Assembly (NCBI GenBank): GCA_045593325.1
Contig: JAZNWL010000068.1
Coordinates: 1-53,510, forward strand
Length of the DNA: 53,510 nucleotides
Direction: 5' to 3'
DNA from: UMGS1484 sp045593325
GTDB taxonomy: Bacteria > Bacillota > Clostridia > Oscillospirales > Acutalibacteraceae
Position 1 is the first letter of the stretch. Every line of letters begins with the position of its first letter. A program made the translations under genes and the position numbers. Under the pieces are notes generated by a model. The model saw only the letters and a list, made by a program, of their open reading frames with translations. It had not been told where the DNA came from and searched no databases. Positions 32,685-42,260 of this stretch are shown here, in pieces.

Positions 32685-33121
32685 GCGGAATGGGAGCTGA
32701 TCTGTTCGACAGCGGATACTTCCGGATCATTGTCCCGGCTGGCTGGTTGGCTTTTTTCGGCATTGACAGCGAATGCAGGACAACGCAAAAAAAAGTCCAT
32801 ATCTTTAAGGATGCCAAACTTGAAACGGATATTTTCACTCACGCCGGCATCACGATATGCTTTTTCGACAGGCAGGATTATTATCTTTCCCCCAAGTTTA
32901 TCTACGATAACGTAGAGGACATGGAAGCGTTTACCCTCGGCGCGTATACATGGAAGGGATACACCTGTACCAGTTTCGGGTATCCCTATACCATGCTGGA
33001 AGCGGAGTGTGACGGCTGTGTTTTTCAGGTGATGATTCTCATGAAAAACGGGGAACACGAAATATCACCCCATGATACCGACGTAAAAACAATTTTAGAA
33101 AGTCTTACACAAACAAATTAA
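32675..33121 (+). CDS. Hypothetical protein coupled to DUF6935
   Basis: 148 residues from an ATG overlapping the DUF6935 stop; the longer frame would sit inside that gene. Beta-rich with FRIIVPAGWLAFFGIDS near the N-terminus (the FRI-P-GW opening is seen in small PsbP/Mog1-like folds) and acidic strands. No signal peptide. Family not recognised. Confidence 0.6.
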   Translation: MGVSGMGADLFDSGYFRIIVPAGWLAFFGIDSECRTTQKKVHIFKDAKLETDIFTHAGITICFFDRQDYYLSPKFIYDNVEDMEAFTLGAYTWKGYTCTSFGYPYTMLEAECDGCVFQVMILMKNGEHEISPHDTDVKTILESLTQTN

Positions 33122-33136
33122 CAAGGAGGGATTGTC

Positions 33137-33895
33137 ATGGCAAACCATACCTGTGCAATCTGCGGAGCAGAAGTAGGATTGCTCTCTGAACAAAAACTGG
33201 CAGACGGCAATTTTATTTGCAGAAAGGTCTGCGTTAAGAAATGCATGAAAATTTTTAACAAAGTGGAGGCAACTCTTGATTCGGTGAATTCCCATATTCA
33301 GCAGGTGGAATTCGGCACAAAAGCGTGGAATCAGATCTTCGTACCGCTGACCAAAACAAAGGTCAAGGAAGAAAAACTGAAACGGTTCGGAAAGAACGGG
33401 GAGTTGTACGTTTCTCCTTCCACGGGATTGGTGGCCATTACCGAAAACCGCTATAAGATCTTTATTTTCGGGAAATCCACCGTTGCCTGTGTTTACCGCC
33501 TTGCCGATTTGTACGGATACGATTACGAGTGTGAAGAAGTCAAGAACTCTGAGGGGAAGTACGAAACGAAGCATTATTGTATTCTGACATTCATCAACAC
33601 ACCCGGCATGTATCAGGTGCGTATGGAAGTCCGTAATCGGGAATTTGAAGACATGGAAAAGTATTTTAATACCCTTTTTGGGATCCAAAAGACCCTTCGC
33701 AATATGGGCAATACCTTTAAGCGGCAAATGAGTGCTGCCAAAACCATTGCGGGAGCGTTCAAAGCCGTTAAGGACGGAACCATGGATGAAACCAAAGCAC
33801 AAGCCACCATGGAAGCATTGGATGCCGCACAATACGGCGACAGAACCCAATGGATTGCCAAAGCAGATGCCGTGCTGGCATCGGTGAAACAATAA
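33137..33895 (+). CDS. DUF4428 zinc-binding domain protein
   Basis: 252 residues behind AAGGAGG. The N-terminus CAICGAEVGLLSEQKLADGNFICRKVC...KC fits the DUF4428 four-Cys zinc module (about 5-35). Then comes a PH-like beta domain (about 80-180: LYVSPSTGLVAITENRYKIFIF) and a helical C-terminus (about 190-252). DUF4428 proteins occur in Firmicutes gene clusters of unknown role. Lies 15 bp after the previous gene. Confidence 0.78.
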   Translation: MANHTCAICGAEVGLLSEQKLADGNFICRKVCVKKCMKIFNKVEATLDSVNSHIQQVEFGTKAWNQIFVPLTKTKVKEEKLKRFGKNGELYVSPSTGLVAITENRYKIFIFGKSTVACVYRLADLYGYDYECEEVKNSEGKYETKHYCILTFINTPGMYQVRMEVRNREFEDMEKYFNTLFGIQKTLRNMGNTFKRQMSAAKTIAGAFKAVKDGTMDETKAQATMEALDAAQYGDRTQWIAKADAVLASVKQ

Positions 33896-33918
33896 ATTGA
33901 GATAAGGAGGATTTTATT

Positions 33919-35343
33919 ATGAAGAAAGTATTTGCCATTCTTTTAGCAGGGATCATGATTTTATCCCTTGTTGCTTGCGGTGACCAAAAAGCCGACACCT
34001 CAAAACCGTCCTCTTCCGGCCAAGCCAATGAAATCAAAACAACCCTGTTTACCCTCAACTATGATAACAGCGTATGGAACTATTTTGAAGAGGACATGAA
34101 AAACGAAGAGGATTACTGTTTTGTCAACCTTCAGATCCCCGACCCCGATGATTCGGAATATTATGTGATTGATGCGGAAATTGAAGTATCGCTGGATGAT
34201 CCTTACGATTTCCGTGAAGACCTTGTAAATTACGGGTTTGACCAGAAAGAATACAAGGTGAACAATGCCTATGAAACCGTAAAAATCGGCGGTGTTGATC
34301 TTCTGAAATATGATGACGGTGATGAAACACTTGTTTACTTCAACCGTGTGGAAGGGGCCGGCGCAACGGTTACCATTGAGTTTGATACGGAAAATATTGC
34401 TGATAGCCGTATGGAAGAACTTATCAAAGGATTGACCTTTACCCTTGAGGACGTAGGAAATCAGGACGGCCCCTGGGAGTGGGAAGGAAAAGCGTTTTCA
34501 ACCGATGACCACAGTGTTACCGCCGGCGGTTTTACAGTCAATTCAAACTTCGTTCCTTTTGAGGAATATATCTCTACCTTTGAAACCTTTAACCACGGCA
34601 TTGCTGCGGTAGGGAATAGGGTATACGTTCTGGTTGACGGCCAGCTGAGAGAATATAACTACGACGGGACAAAATTATCTTTTGTAAAAGCAATAGAGCT
34701 TCCCGAAGATGACTATGAAAATATCAATGCAACCGCCGACGGTTCCCTTTGGCTCAGCGGTTCCTTGAATGATATCATTCGCCTGAAAGACGGCGCTGTA
34801 GTCAATACCTATGAGGATATCGACAATCTATGCATGCATCCCTCGGGGAAATGGGGCGTTGACTATTTTACCGAAAACCAATGTAATATTGTCACCTTCA
34901 GCGGTGATACCTACACCGCAACCCCTGTAACCTTTAAAGAAGCAGGCACAATTATGAACGTGAGTGTGGATGAAAATAACATTTACGTTTGCGCAAATGC
35001 TGCAGATGACAGCGGGCATAAGGTGTTTGTTTACAACAAAAACGGCGTGCTTCAGAAAACCCTTTGCGATGCACAGGGCGAAGGACTCGGCAGTGTGACC
35101 TTTGTAACCCAGACCGGAAACGGATATATTGCCCTTGACGGGAATATGAGGGATGTTCTTCTTTGGAAGAAGGACGGCACTTTTATTGCCGAAATCTCCG
35201 ACGGTGATTTGTTCGATACCAATTATCCCTGGTTCTGTTCCTCTGCCGTGCTTTCCGACGGCAGTATTCTTACCCTTATGACCGACGAACGGGAAGATCA
35301 ATCGGCAACCGAGGTACTGGTATTTCAAATCAAGGGTTTCTAA
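33919..35343 (+). CDS. Lipoprotein with beta-propeller-like C-terminus
   Basis: 474 residues. Lipobox LSLVAC (Cys about 19) then a Ser/Lys linker. Residues about 35-180 form an alpha/beta domain. Residues about 210-474 contain repeated strands such as RVYVLVDGQLREYNYDGTKLSFVKAIELP and NIYVCANAADDSGHKVFVYNKNGVLQKTL, suggesting propeller blades. Surface-anchored. Function unknown. Ribosome site AAGGAGG, 23 bp after the DUF4428 gene. Confidence 0.75.
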   Translation: MKKVFAILLAGIMILSLVACGDQKADTSKPSSSGQANEIKTTLFTLNYDNSVWNYFEEDMKNEEDYCFVNLQIPDPDDSEYYVIDAEIEVSLDDPYDFREDLVNYGFDQKEYKVNNAYETVKIGGVDLLKYDDGDETLVYFNRVEGAGATVTIEFDTENIADSRMEELIKGLTFTLEDVGNQDGPWEWEGKAFSTDDHSVTAGGFTVNSNFVPFEEYISTFETFNHGIAAVGNRVYVLVDGQLREYNYDGTKLSFVKAIELPEDDYENINATADGSLWLSGSLNDIIRLKDGAVVNTYEDIDNLCMHPSGKWGVDYFTENQCNIVTFSGDTYTATPVTFKEAGTIMNVSVDENNIYVCANAADDSGHKVFVYNKNGVLQKTLCDAQGEGLGSVTFVTQTGNGYIALDGNMRDVLLWKKDGTFIAEISDGDLFDTNYPWFCSSAVLSDGSILTLMTDEREDQSATEVLVFQIKGF

Positions 35344-35382
35344 ACAAGAAAAACTACGTCAACATCGAAACGAGGAATTTTT

Positions 35383-38300
35383 ATGAAACAATGGATGGGT
35401 AAACGAATGGGCAGTTTGCTTCTTGTGTTGTGCCTGCTCATAGGGGCATTGCCTGTGGGTGTGGTTGCCGAAGAGGAACAGCCCCAAGTGGACAGTGAGG
35501 GGTATTCTCTGATTTGGTCCTACGACCAGCTGCGAACCGTGGCACAGACCGCCAAGTACCAGGTGCGGTATCGCTTGGCCACCGATATTGTTCAAACCGA
35601 CAGTGAAAACAATTTGGGAATTGAAGTTGAGGATGGCGCCCACTTTTCCTTGGATTTGAACGGTCACACGCTGTCCCGCAAGACTGCGTCGCTGGATTCT
35701 GCGTTGTTCATTGTGCGATCCTGGGCAACGCTGGATATTTACGACTCCTCCCCTGAGCAAACCGGCAGCTGCATTTTCGACGTTAGCTACGCGCCGGGCA
35801 CCTGCAGTGTGATTCAAAACAGCGGCGGCACCGTGACCGTGAACGGCGGTCGCTACATCATCAAAGGGGAAACTATTTCTTACTATGCTGTGGTGCTGTA
35901 CGGTGAGTCGGGGGAGATTACGGTGTACGACGGCTACTTTGACGCCACCGAAGCCAAAGGCGGCACGGCAGTGGAACTGTTCCATATGGCCTATATGTAC
36001 GACCTGCCCACCTGTTTGATTTACGGCGGTGAGTTCCACAGCAAAGAGAATTGTATTGATGTTGCCGCCTACGGCAACTATGCCAAGTACGGTGTGTATT
36101 TCCCCTACGTGTTTGTGATGGGGGGCGAATTTTACACCAAAGGCACCAAGTACAGTGACGGTGACTTTGAAGGTCATTTTGCCTATTGTAACAACCGTTG
36201 GGGACGGGTGATTGTGGCAAACGGCTTAGTGCCGGCAACCTCTTTGAATGCGCCCGATCAACGGTATGCCACCGGCACCACCAAACGCTTGGAAAAACTG
36301 ACGGGAGAACCGGGCAACGGCTGGACCTACGCTACCGTTACCCCTTCGCCCCGTATTGTTAGCCGGCAGATGCCTTTGGAAGACCGATTGTATTCCCTGT
36401 GTTGGAAGGATTACTTAAAAACCGCAAAAGAGAATGAAAGCTACGCCTTTTGGTCCGCCTACCAAGAGAAAATCCAGGAAGAATTGGACCATATTGACGG
36501 CTTTACGGTGAATAAATACGATACCGAACCCACTGTTCTTACCCTTGAGGACCAGGGGGAAATGGAAACGGTTCGCTGGTACTTCTCCGATTCCCCCGAC
36601 TCCCGTTGGTCGGAACTGGGGGATTATCGAGACAGCACCGGCCCTGTACCTCTGAACCGCCCCGATCAAGAGAGTACCTTGTATTATCGGGTGGTGGTGA
36701 CCCATAAAGACGGTAGCGAATATGAGGACATTATTTACGTGCACCACCAAGAACCGGTAAAGACCATTGGCGGTAAAGCGGTGGTTCGTATGAACAGTGC
36801 CGCCTACGGCAATACGGCGCAGGCGCTGGTGCTGAATGCCCCTGCCGGGCAGGATGCCTCCACCTACACCTATGAATGGACCATCAACGGTCGGACGGTG
36901 GGAACGGAAAAACAATTTAACATTGATAAAGCCTCTTATGTTGGCCAACGCTTGAACTGCACGGTGAGAAGCACTGCTTATGAAGGGTCGTTGGTTACCC
37001 CGAATGTTACGGTGGGAAAGGGGCAAAACACCGAGTGGCCGGTTTTCCACACAGCGGAATTTGCCAACGGTTATATTGCCATTACCAATGCACAAATCGA
37101 TCAGGAATATTTGTTTACCACCAAGCCCTCGGTGGATGTGTTGACCCAAGAGGATTGGGAAAAGGCTCATCAGATTAACGCCACCTCCGGTGTGGGTACT
37201 TTCAGCCTGCCCTATTTGGGGTTGGAAAGCGAGGAAGGCAAAACCATTTACGTATACACCCGCTTTGAAGAAACCGCTACCCATTTAGCCGGAGAAAAGG
37301 TGCTTTGCACACGGCTGACCCTGGCCGACGTGGTGCCCCTTACCACCCTTCGGTTTGAGGATGCGGTGAACGATACCCTGTATATTCCCTTTACGGGGGC
37401 AGGGGACACGGTGGAGATATCCTATGAGTTGGATCCCATCAACGCCAACCAATGGAACGCCTTCACCTGGCGTACCTCTTATCCGGTTTCCCTGGTGGAA
37501 CCCACCGGTTCGGTGACCACTTCCAACAATACCGGCATTGTGAAGTTGAAGCTCATCACCACCGGCACCACCACCCTTACCGCTTCTTACATTACCAATA
37601 CAGAACAGGTGTATAAACGGGTGAACATTGTGGTGTATGACCCCGAAAATCCCAGCGTGGGTTCGGCCAACGTACTGTATCCCATGCCCGACCAAACGGT
37701 GATGACCGATACGGTATTTCTGCCCCAAATGCCGGAGCTCTATCCCACGCCCCCTGAAGATACCGCCTTTTCCTGGACCTTTGTTCGTCGGGTGGGGTTC
37801 AGCGAAGAACGCGTTACCGACACGGATGTGGCTTCCATTGACCCTGTCACCGGCGCCATTACCGCCAAAGCGGTTGGTCAGGTGGACGTGGCTTTGATTG
37901 GGCCCGGCGGTGCAGCGGTGGATACCTTCCTCCTCACCGTGATTGAAAACGACGGCACGGTGGCGGTGGAATCGGTGCAACTGAGCCACGAAACTTTGTC
38001 TATGCAGGTGAAAGACCGTGTTACCCTTACCGCTATGGTATATCCCATCAATGCCGATGACCAAATGGTGGTGTGGGAATCCTCCGACCCGTCGGTTGCC
38101 ACGGTGGATGAGAATGGTGTTGTAACTGCCCTGCGGGCAGGCACCGCACAAATTACCGCACAAGTGGGGGGCATTACCGCCACCTGCACCGTGGCGGTGG
38201 AAAAAGATATCTTCTCGGCTGCGGTGGGGTTGCTTGGTGACGTGAACGGCGACACCAAAGTGGATGCCAAGGATGCCCTGGAAGTGTTAAAAGCCGCAGT

Positions 38301-38436
38301 GGGCAAGGTGGAACTCACCGATGCCCAAAAATTGGTGGCAGAAGTGGATGGGCAAGAGGGCATTAATGCCAAAGATGCCCTGCAGATTCTGAAATATGCG
38401 GTAAAGAAAATAGAAAAATTCCCCATTGAGGGGTAG
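35383..38436 (+). CDS. Large secreted dockerin protein with Ig-like domain
   Basis: 1017 residues. Signal peptide about 1-29. Residues about 40-290 look like a right-handed beta-helix (repeated short strands such as CIFDVSYAPGTCSVIQNSGGTVTVNGGRYIIKGE). Several Ig-like beta modules follow. A Big2 domain spans about 855-930 (VAVESVQLSHETLSMQVKDR, WESSDPSVATVDENGVVTALRAGTAQITA). The C-terminus is a type I dockerin with GDVNGDTKVDAKDALEVLKAA and EGINAKDALQILKYAVKK. A cellulosome-type or cell-surface assembly protein. No catalytic domain seen. Confidence 0.88.
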   Translation: MKQWMGKRMGSLLLVLCLLIGALPVGVVAEEEQPQVDSEGYSLIWSYDQLRTVAQTAKYQVRYRLATDIVQTDSENNLGIEVEDGAHFSLDLNGHTLSRKTASLDSALFIVRSWATLDIYDSSPEQTGSCIFDVSYAPGTCSVIQNSGGTVTVNGGRYIIKGETISYYAVVLYGESGEITVYDGYFDATEAKGGTAVELFHMAYMYDLPTCLIYGGEFHSKENCIDVAAYGNYAKYGVYFPYVFVMGGEFYTKGTKYSDGDFEGHFAYCNNRWGRVIVANGLVPATSLNAPDQRYATGTTKRLEKLTGEPGNGWTYATVTPSPRIVSRQMPLEDRLYSLCWKDYLKTAKENESYAFWSAYQEKIQEELDHIDGFTVNKYDTEPTVLTLEDQGEMETVRWYFSDSPDSRWSELGDYRDSTGPVPLNRPDQESTLYYRVVVTHKDGSEYEDIIYVHHQEPVKTIGGKAVVRMNSAAYGNTAQALVLNAPAGQDASTYTYEWTINGRTVGTEKQFNIDKASYVGQRLNCTVRSTAYEGSLVTPNVTVGKGQNTEWPVFHTAEFANGYIAITNAQIDQEYLFTTKPSVDVLTQEDWEKAHQINATSGVGTFSLPYLGLESEEGKTIYVYTRFEETATHLAGEKVLCTRLTLADVVPLTTLRFEDAVNDTLYIPFTGAGDTVEISYELDPINANQWNAFTWRTSYPVSLVEPTGSVTTSNNTGIVKLKLITTGTTTLTASYITNTEQVYKRVNIVVYDPENPSVGSANVLYPMPDQTVMTDTVFLPQMPELYPTPPEDTAFSWTFVRRVGFSEERVTDTDVASIDPVTGAITAKAVGQVDVALIGPGGAAVDTFLLTVIENDGTVAVESVQLSHETLSMQVKDRVTLTAMVYPINADDQMVVWESSDPSVATVDENGVVTALRAGTAQITAQVGGITATCTVAVEKDIFSAAVGLLGDVNGDTKVDAKDALEVLKAAVGKVELTDAQKLVAEVDGQEGINAKDALQILKYAVKKIEKFPIEG

Positions 38437-38479
38437 CAAAACCGCCCGTTTGCCCTTTGTTTTGCGGAAAGGAACGGTT

Positions 38480-39769
38480 ATGAAGAAAATGATATGCTTG
38501 TTGCTTTTGGTGTGCATGGTTCTGTGTTTGGCGGCTTGCCAAGGGGAAACCCGACATCCGCAGGAATCAGAAAGTGCAGAATTTACCGAAAGCTCTGAAA
38601 ATAACCAAGAAGAAAATTCTGAAAAAATAAAAGTGCTGACCCTGGAAAAGGCATTGCATACCAACTATGAATGGGCAGATGATTTGGAGCAGGCCCTTGT
38701 TAAGAGCGAACATTCGGTTATTACCCTGGGGCAGGAGGACGCGAAAGCCTTCCCCCAAATGGCAGAGGTACTTAGCCAAATCGCCACCATGCAGGAAAAA
38801 GCCATGCTGGAAGAATTTGATAATCTGGTCAGTTTTGCCAAAGAAGAATTGGCTTCCAACCGGAACGGCTTTGAGACCAACGTGTCAACATTGGATGTGC
38901 AGGTGCGCCGCGCAGATCAGGTTGTCATCAGTCTATTGTCCGATTCCTATTCCCATTACGGTGAAATTGAACATTACAGGGCTTTTCACGGGAGCAATTA
39001 TGATCCTCAAAGCGGTAAGGAACTTTTGCTTACCGATGTGGTTAAGGAAATCAACAACCCCCTGGCTTTAGCGGTGCAAGAGGAACTAACCGATCATACG
39101 TGGACGGGGGATTTTGATTCCCAAACTGCTGTGGAAGACTATTTTGCCAACACGCCCTATGACGGCTTCAGCTGGACGGTGGATTACACCGGTGTGACCT
39201 TCTACTTTATGCCCGGAGACCTGAGTGACGACGGCGCTATGACGGCAACGGTTTCCTTTGCCAAGCATCCGGAACTGTTTTATGAAAAATATACGGCAGT
39301 TCCCGACGAGTACACGGTGGAGTTGCCGCTGGATCTTCCCTTCTTTACCCAGTTGGATCCCGACGGGGCATTGGAAGAAATTTCCCTTTCCGGCTATTAT
39401 GACCAAGAACGGGGAAACTATACAAAGTATGGCATCTATACCGAAAAGGACGGTCAGTTTTACGAGGAAGACCGTTATGCCCATGACTTCCACCCCTATT
39501 TTGTTAAGGCGGCCGGCGGTAATTATTTATATTGGTTCTGTGAGGATTTTGATGAGGGAGTGCGGCAGATGCAACTGGTTGTTTTCAGTTTCAACGAAGA
39601 TGGCAGTGTAACCAGATCCGGCGAGAAAAACGTTAGCCCCTCTTTTCTTGCAGACAACAAATTCATGGTGCCAACCGATCCCGTCAATTTCATTCTGGAT
39701 GATGCTGACAGCGGAACGGAAAAGGTTTCCTTTTCGGTTGGTAACCACGGTATGCCAAAGATGTCTTGA
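38480..39769 (+). CDS. RsiV/DUF3298-like lipoprotein
   Basis: 429 residues from the ATG after GGAAAGGAACGG. Lipobox CLAAC (Cys about 18) and an acidic linker. Residues about 135-280 contain the DUF3298/DUF4163 pattern seen in the extracellular half of RsiV (DQVVISLLSDSYSHYGEIEHYRAFHG, then FYFMPGDLSDDGAMTATVSFA). No anti-sigma domain is present, so it is a stand-alone surface protein. Its 3' end runs in a different frame from a dockerin tail fragment (39754-39825), suggesting a frameshift shortened it. Confidence 0.78.
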   Translation: MKKMICLLLLVCMVLCLAACQGETRHPQESESAEFTESSENNQEENSEKIKVLTLEKALHTNYEWADDLEQALVKSEHSVITLGQEDAKAFPQMAEVLSQIATMQEKAMLEEFDNLVSFAKEELASNRNGFETNVSTLDVQVRRADQVVISLLSDSYSHYGEIEHYRAFHGSNYDPQSGKELLLTDVVKEINNPLALAVQEELTDHTWTGDFDSQTAVEDYFANTPYDGFSWTVDYTGVTFYFMPGDLSDDGAMTATVSFAKHPELFYEKYTAVPDEYTVELPLDLPFFTQLDPDGALEEISLSGYYDQERGNYTKYGIYTEKDGQFYEEDRYAHDFHPYFVKAAGGNYLYWFCEDFDEGVRQMQLVVFSFNEDGSVTRSGEKNVSPSFLADNKFMVPTDPVNFILDDADSGTEKVSFSVGNHGMPKMS

Positions 39770-39825
39770 AAATTTTGAAATTTGCGGTAAAGAAAACAGA
39801 AAAATTCTCTATTGAGGAAAAATAA
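39754..39825 (+). pseudogene. Remnant of a dockerin C-terminus
   Basis: A 23-codon open stretch encodes AKDVLKILKFAVKKTEKFSI then EEK and stop. It matches the last half of both intact dockerins here (AKDAL-ILKYAVKKIEKFP). It overlaps the 3' end of the lipoprotein gene in another frame and has no start codon of its own. Either a former C-terminal dockerin of the lipoprotein lost by deletion plus frameshift, or a recombination scar. Confidence 0.75.
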
Positions 39826-39849
39826 ATAGGGTTCCAAAAGGAACCAAAG

Positions 39850-39887
39850 AAAAATCCCCATCCAACGGAATGTTGGGTGGGGATTTG
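39850..39887 (-). terminator. Terminator between convergent genes
   Basis: AAATCCCCA-CCAAC / GTTGGGTGGGGATTT hairpin. On the minus strand it is followed by TTTTTCTTT, ending the malQ operon; it may also stop the rightward cluster. Confidence 0.8.
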
Positions 39888-39901
39888 GTATACACTTTTC
39901 T

Positions 39902-41398
39902 TTATTCTTGGGTATGGTTTGCGCGATGATAGAGTTTGGTCATACGATTGATTTTTTGGGCAAGTTCCCGGGTGGTTTGGCCGGGGGTCATACGCCAGAG
40001 CCAATTCCCTTGGGGGGCGCCGGGGGTATTCATACGGGCGGAGTTATCCAACTCCAGGAAGTCCTGCATTTGCGCCACGAACAGGTTGGCAACACTGCTC
40101 ATGCCCCCCCGGAGCAGACCCCACACGTAGCCTTCGGTATGGTTCAGCCCCAGGTATTCCACTGCCATTTGCCTGTCTTCGGGGCTGATCTTTTCCAGCC
40201 AGCCCACCAGGGTATCGTTATCGTGGGTACCTGCGTAGCACACGCAATTTGTCGTATAGGCGTGGGGCAGGTAATTACTGGAATCCCGGGAGTCGAAGGC
40301 AAATTCCAGCACCTTCATGCCGGGAAATTTCGAATCTTTCAGCAGTTGCACCACTTCGGGTGAGGGATAGCCCAGATCTTCGGCAATAAACCGGATATGG
40401 GGGAACTGTTTTTTCAGCTCACCTACCAGGGACATACCGGGGCCTTTCACCCAATGGCCGTTAATGGCGGTTTTTTCCCCATAGGGCACAGCCCAATAAC
40501 TTTCGAAGCCACGGAAATGGTCGATACGGATGACGTCATAAATTTTGGAGGCACCTGCAATGCGGTTTGTCCACCACTGGTAGTTGTCCTGTTTCATGGC
40601 GTCGTAATCGTACAGGGGGTTGCCCCACAGTTGCCCTTGGGCGGTGAAATAGTCGGGGGGGACCCCTGCCACTTCCCGGGGGATACCGTGGTCATCCAAC
40701 AGAAAACTTTCGGGGGATGCCCACACGTCCACCGAATCCAGCGCCACGTAGATGGGAATATCCCCAATGATGCCGATTCCTTTTTCATGGGCATAGGCTC
40801 GAAAATCCTTCCATTGCTCAAAGAAAAGATACTGGATATAGGTGAAAAATCGGATATCCTCTTGCAATTCTTCCCGATATTTTGCAAGGGCATCGGGTTT
40901 TCGCAGGCGGACAGATTCATCCTCCCATTCCAGCCAGGAGCGCATACCGAAATGGTTTTTCAGCGCCATAAACAGGGCGTAATCGGGCAACCAATGGGCA
41001 TTTTCTTTTTCAAACTCTGCCACCTTCCCAGCATCCCGTTCCCATCCCCGGGCGGTTGCTTTGCGAAGCAGAGGGAAACGGTTTTCATACAAGGCGCCGT
41101 AGTCCACGGTTTGGGGGTCATTGCCCCAAAACAGCTGGTGGATTTCCTCTTGGGTAATCAGTCCCTCCTCTTTTAACAGATCCAGGTCAATGAGGTAGGG
41201 GTTGCCTGCAAAGGTGGATAAGCTTTGGTAGGGGGAATCCCCATAACCGGTGGGACCCACCGGGAGAATTTGCCAATAGGTTTGCCCGGAATCATGGAGG
41301 AAGTCCACAAAGTTTCGTGCTTCTTTCCCCAAGGTGCCGATGCCATAAGGAGAGGGCAAGGAGAATAAGGGCATTAAAATGCCACTACTGCGGTTCAT
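39902..41398 (-). CDS. malQ: 4-alpha-glucanotransferase (amylomaltase)
   Basis: 498 residues, start behind AAAGGATAATACC just after the permease stop. GH77 motifs: SSGILMPLFSLPSPYGIGTLG at the N-terminus, WQILPVGPTGYGDSPYQS, GIIGDIPIYVALDSVDVW, nucleophile region IRIDHFRGFESYW, acid/base IAEDLG and THDNDTL. Transfers maltosyl units between maltodextrins. Last gene of the binding protein-permease operon, which sets the transported sugar as maltodextrin/alpha-glucan. Confidence 0.96.
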   Translation of the reverse strand: MNRSSGILMPLFSLPSPYGIGTLGKEARNFVDFLHDSGQTYWQILPVGPTGYGDSPYQSLSTFAGNPYLIDLDLLKEEGLITQEEIHQLFWGNDPQTVDYGALYENRFPLLRKATARGWERDAGKVAEFEKENAHWLPDYALFMALKNHFGMRSWLEWEDESVRLRKPDALAKYREELQEDIRFFTYIQYLFFEQWKDFRAYAHEKGIGIIGDIPIYVALDSVDVWASPESFLLDDHGIPREVAGVPPDYFTAQGQLWGNPLYDYDAMKQDNYQWWTNRIAGASKIYDVIRIDHFRGFESYWAVPYGEKTAINGHWVKGPGMSLVGELKKQFPHIRFIAEDLGYPSPEVVQLLKDSKFPGMKVLEFAFDSRDSSNYLPHAYTTNCVCYAGTHDNDTLVGWLEKISPEDRQMAVEYLGLNHTEGYVWGLLRGGMSSVANLFVAQMQDFLELDNSARMNTPGAPQGNWLWRMTPGQTTRELAQKINRMTKLYHRANHTQE

Positions 41399-41402
41399 GG
41401 TA

Positions 41403-42260
41403 TTATCCTTTAACTGCACCTGCCGCTACCCCCTTGATGATATACTTCTGGCAAACCAGATAGAAAATGATAACGGGTATAATACTCAGGAGAATCAGCG
41501 CCATGGTTGCGCCCAGATCCACCGTGCCGTAACTGCCTTTTAAATACTGGATATGGATGGGGATGGTACGGTATTTGTTGATGTCCAGCACCAGTACGGG
41601 CAGGAGGTAGTCGTTCCATACCCACATGATCTCCAGGATCCCAACCGACACCATGGTGGGGGAGAGCATGGGCATAACCACACGGAAATAGGTGCGGACA
41701 GGACCGCAACCGTCCATAGATGCCGCTTCTTCAATTTCAATGGGAATGGATTTCACAAAGCCTGTAAACATAAAGATGGCAAGCCCTGCCCCGAATCCCA
41801 GGTATACCACGGGGATGGTCCAGGGGGAGTTCAGGCTGAGTTTGTCAGCCGTTTTGGACAGGGGGAACATAACCATCTGGAAGGGCACCACCATGGAGAA
41901 TACACACAGGTAGTACACCACTTTACAAAAAAACGAGTTCCGACGGGCAATATACCATGCCGCCATGGAGGTGAACAGCAAGATCAGTCCTGTGGACAGG
42001 ATGGTGATGATCACGCTGTAGAGCACACTGTTAAAGAAGGGGTAGTTGCCGAAGGTCATACCCTTGATGAAGTTGGCAAAGCCTGCAAAACTTTCGGAAT
42101 TGGGCAGATCAAAGGTATTGGTTTTTACAAAGGTATTGAGCTTAAAGGAGTTTAACACCACTGCCAGCACAGGCAGGATATACACTACGCTGATGGCGGT
42201 GAAAAACACCGTAAGGGCGGTTTTACCACGGGTGTTTCCATTCAGTTTCTTGGTACTCAT
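41403..42260 (-). CDS. Sugar ABC transporter permease, MalG type
   Basis: 285 residues, six membrane helices. The EAA loop EEAASMDGCGPVRTYFRVVMPMLSP (about 190-214) contacts the ATPase. Its start overlaps the previous gene by 4 bp (ATGA). Ends with the GAVKG-type tail seen in MalG-like permeases. Imports maltodextrin together with the upstream MalF-type partner. No ATPase gene in this operon. Confidence 0.94.
   Translation of the reverse strand: MSTKKLNGNTRGKTALTVFFTAISVVYILPVLAVVLNSFKLNTFVKTNTFDLPNSESFAGFANFIKGMTFGNYPFFNSVLYSVIITILSTGLILLFTSMAAWYIARRNSFFCKVVYYLCVFSMVVPFQMVMFPLSKTADKLSLNSPWTIPVVYLGFGAGLAIFMFTGFVKSIPIEIEEAASMDGCGPVRTYFRVVMPMLSPTMVSVGILEIMWVWNDYLLPVLVLDINKYRTIPIHIQYLKGSYGTVDLGATMALILLSIIPVIIFYLVCQKYIIKGVAAGAVKG

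Noticed and set aside
36415..38163. Two adjacent minus-strand frames of about 290 codons
   Set aside because: Antisense to the dockerin protein; no start signals and shadow-type composition.
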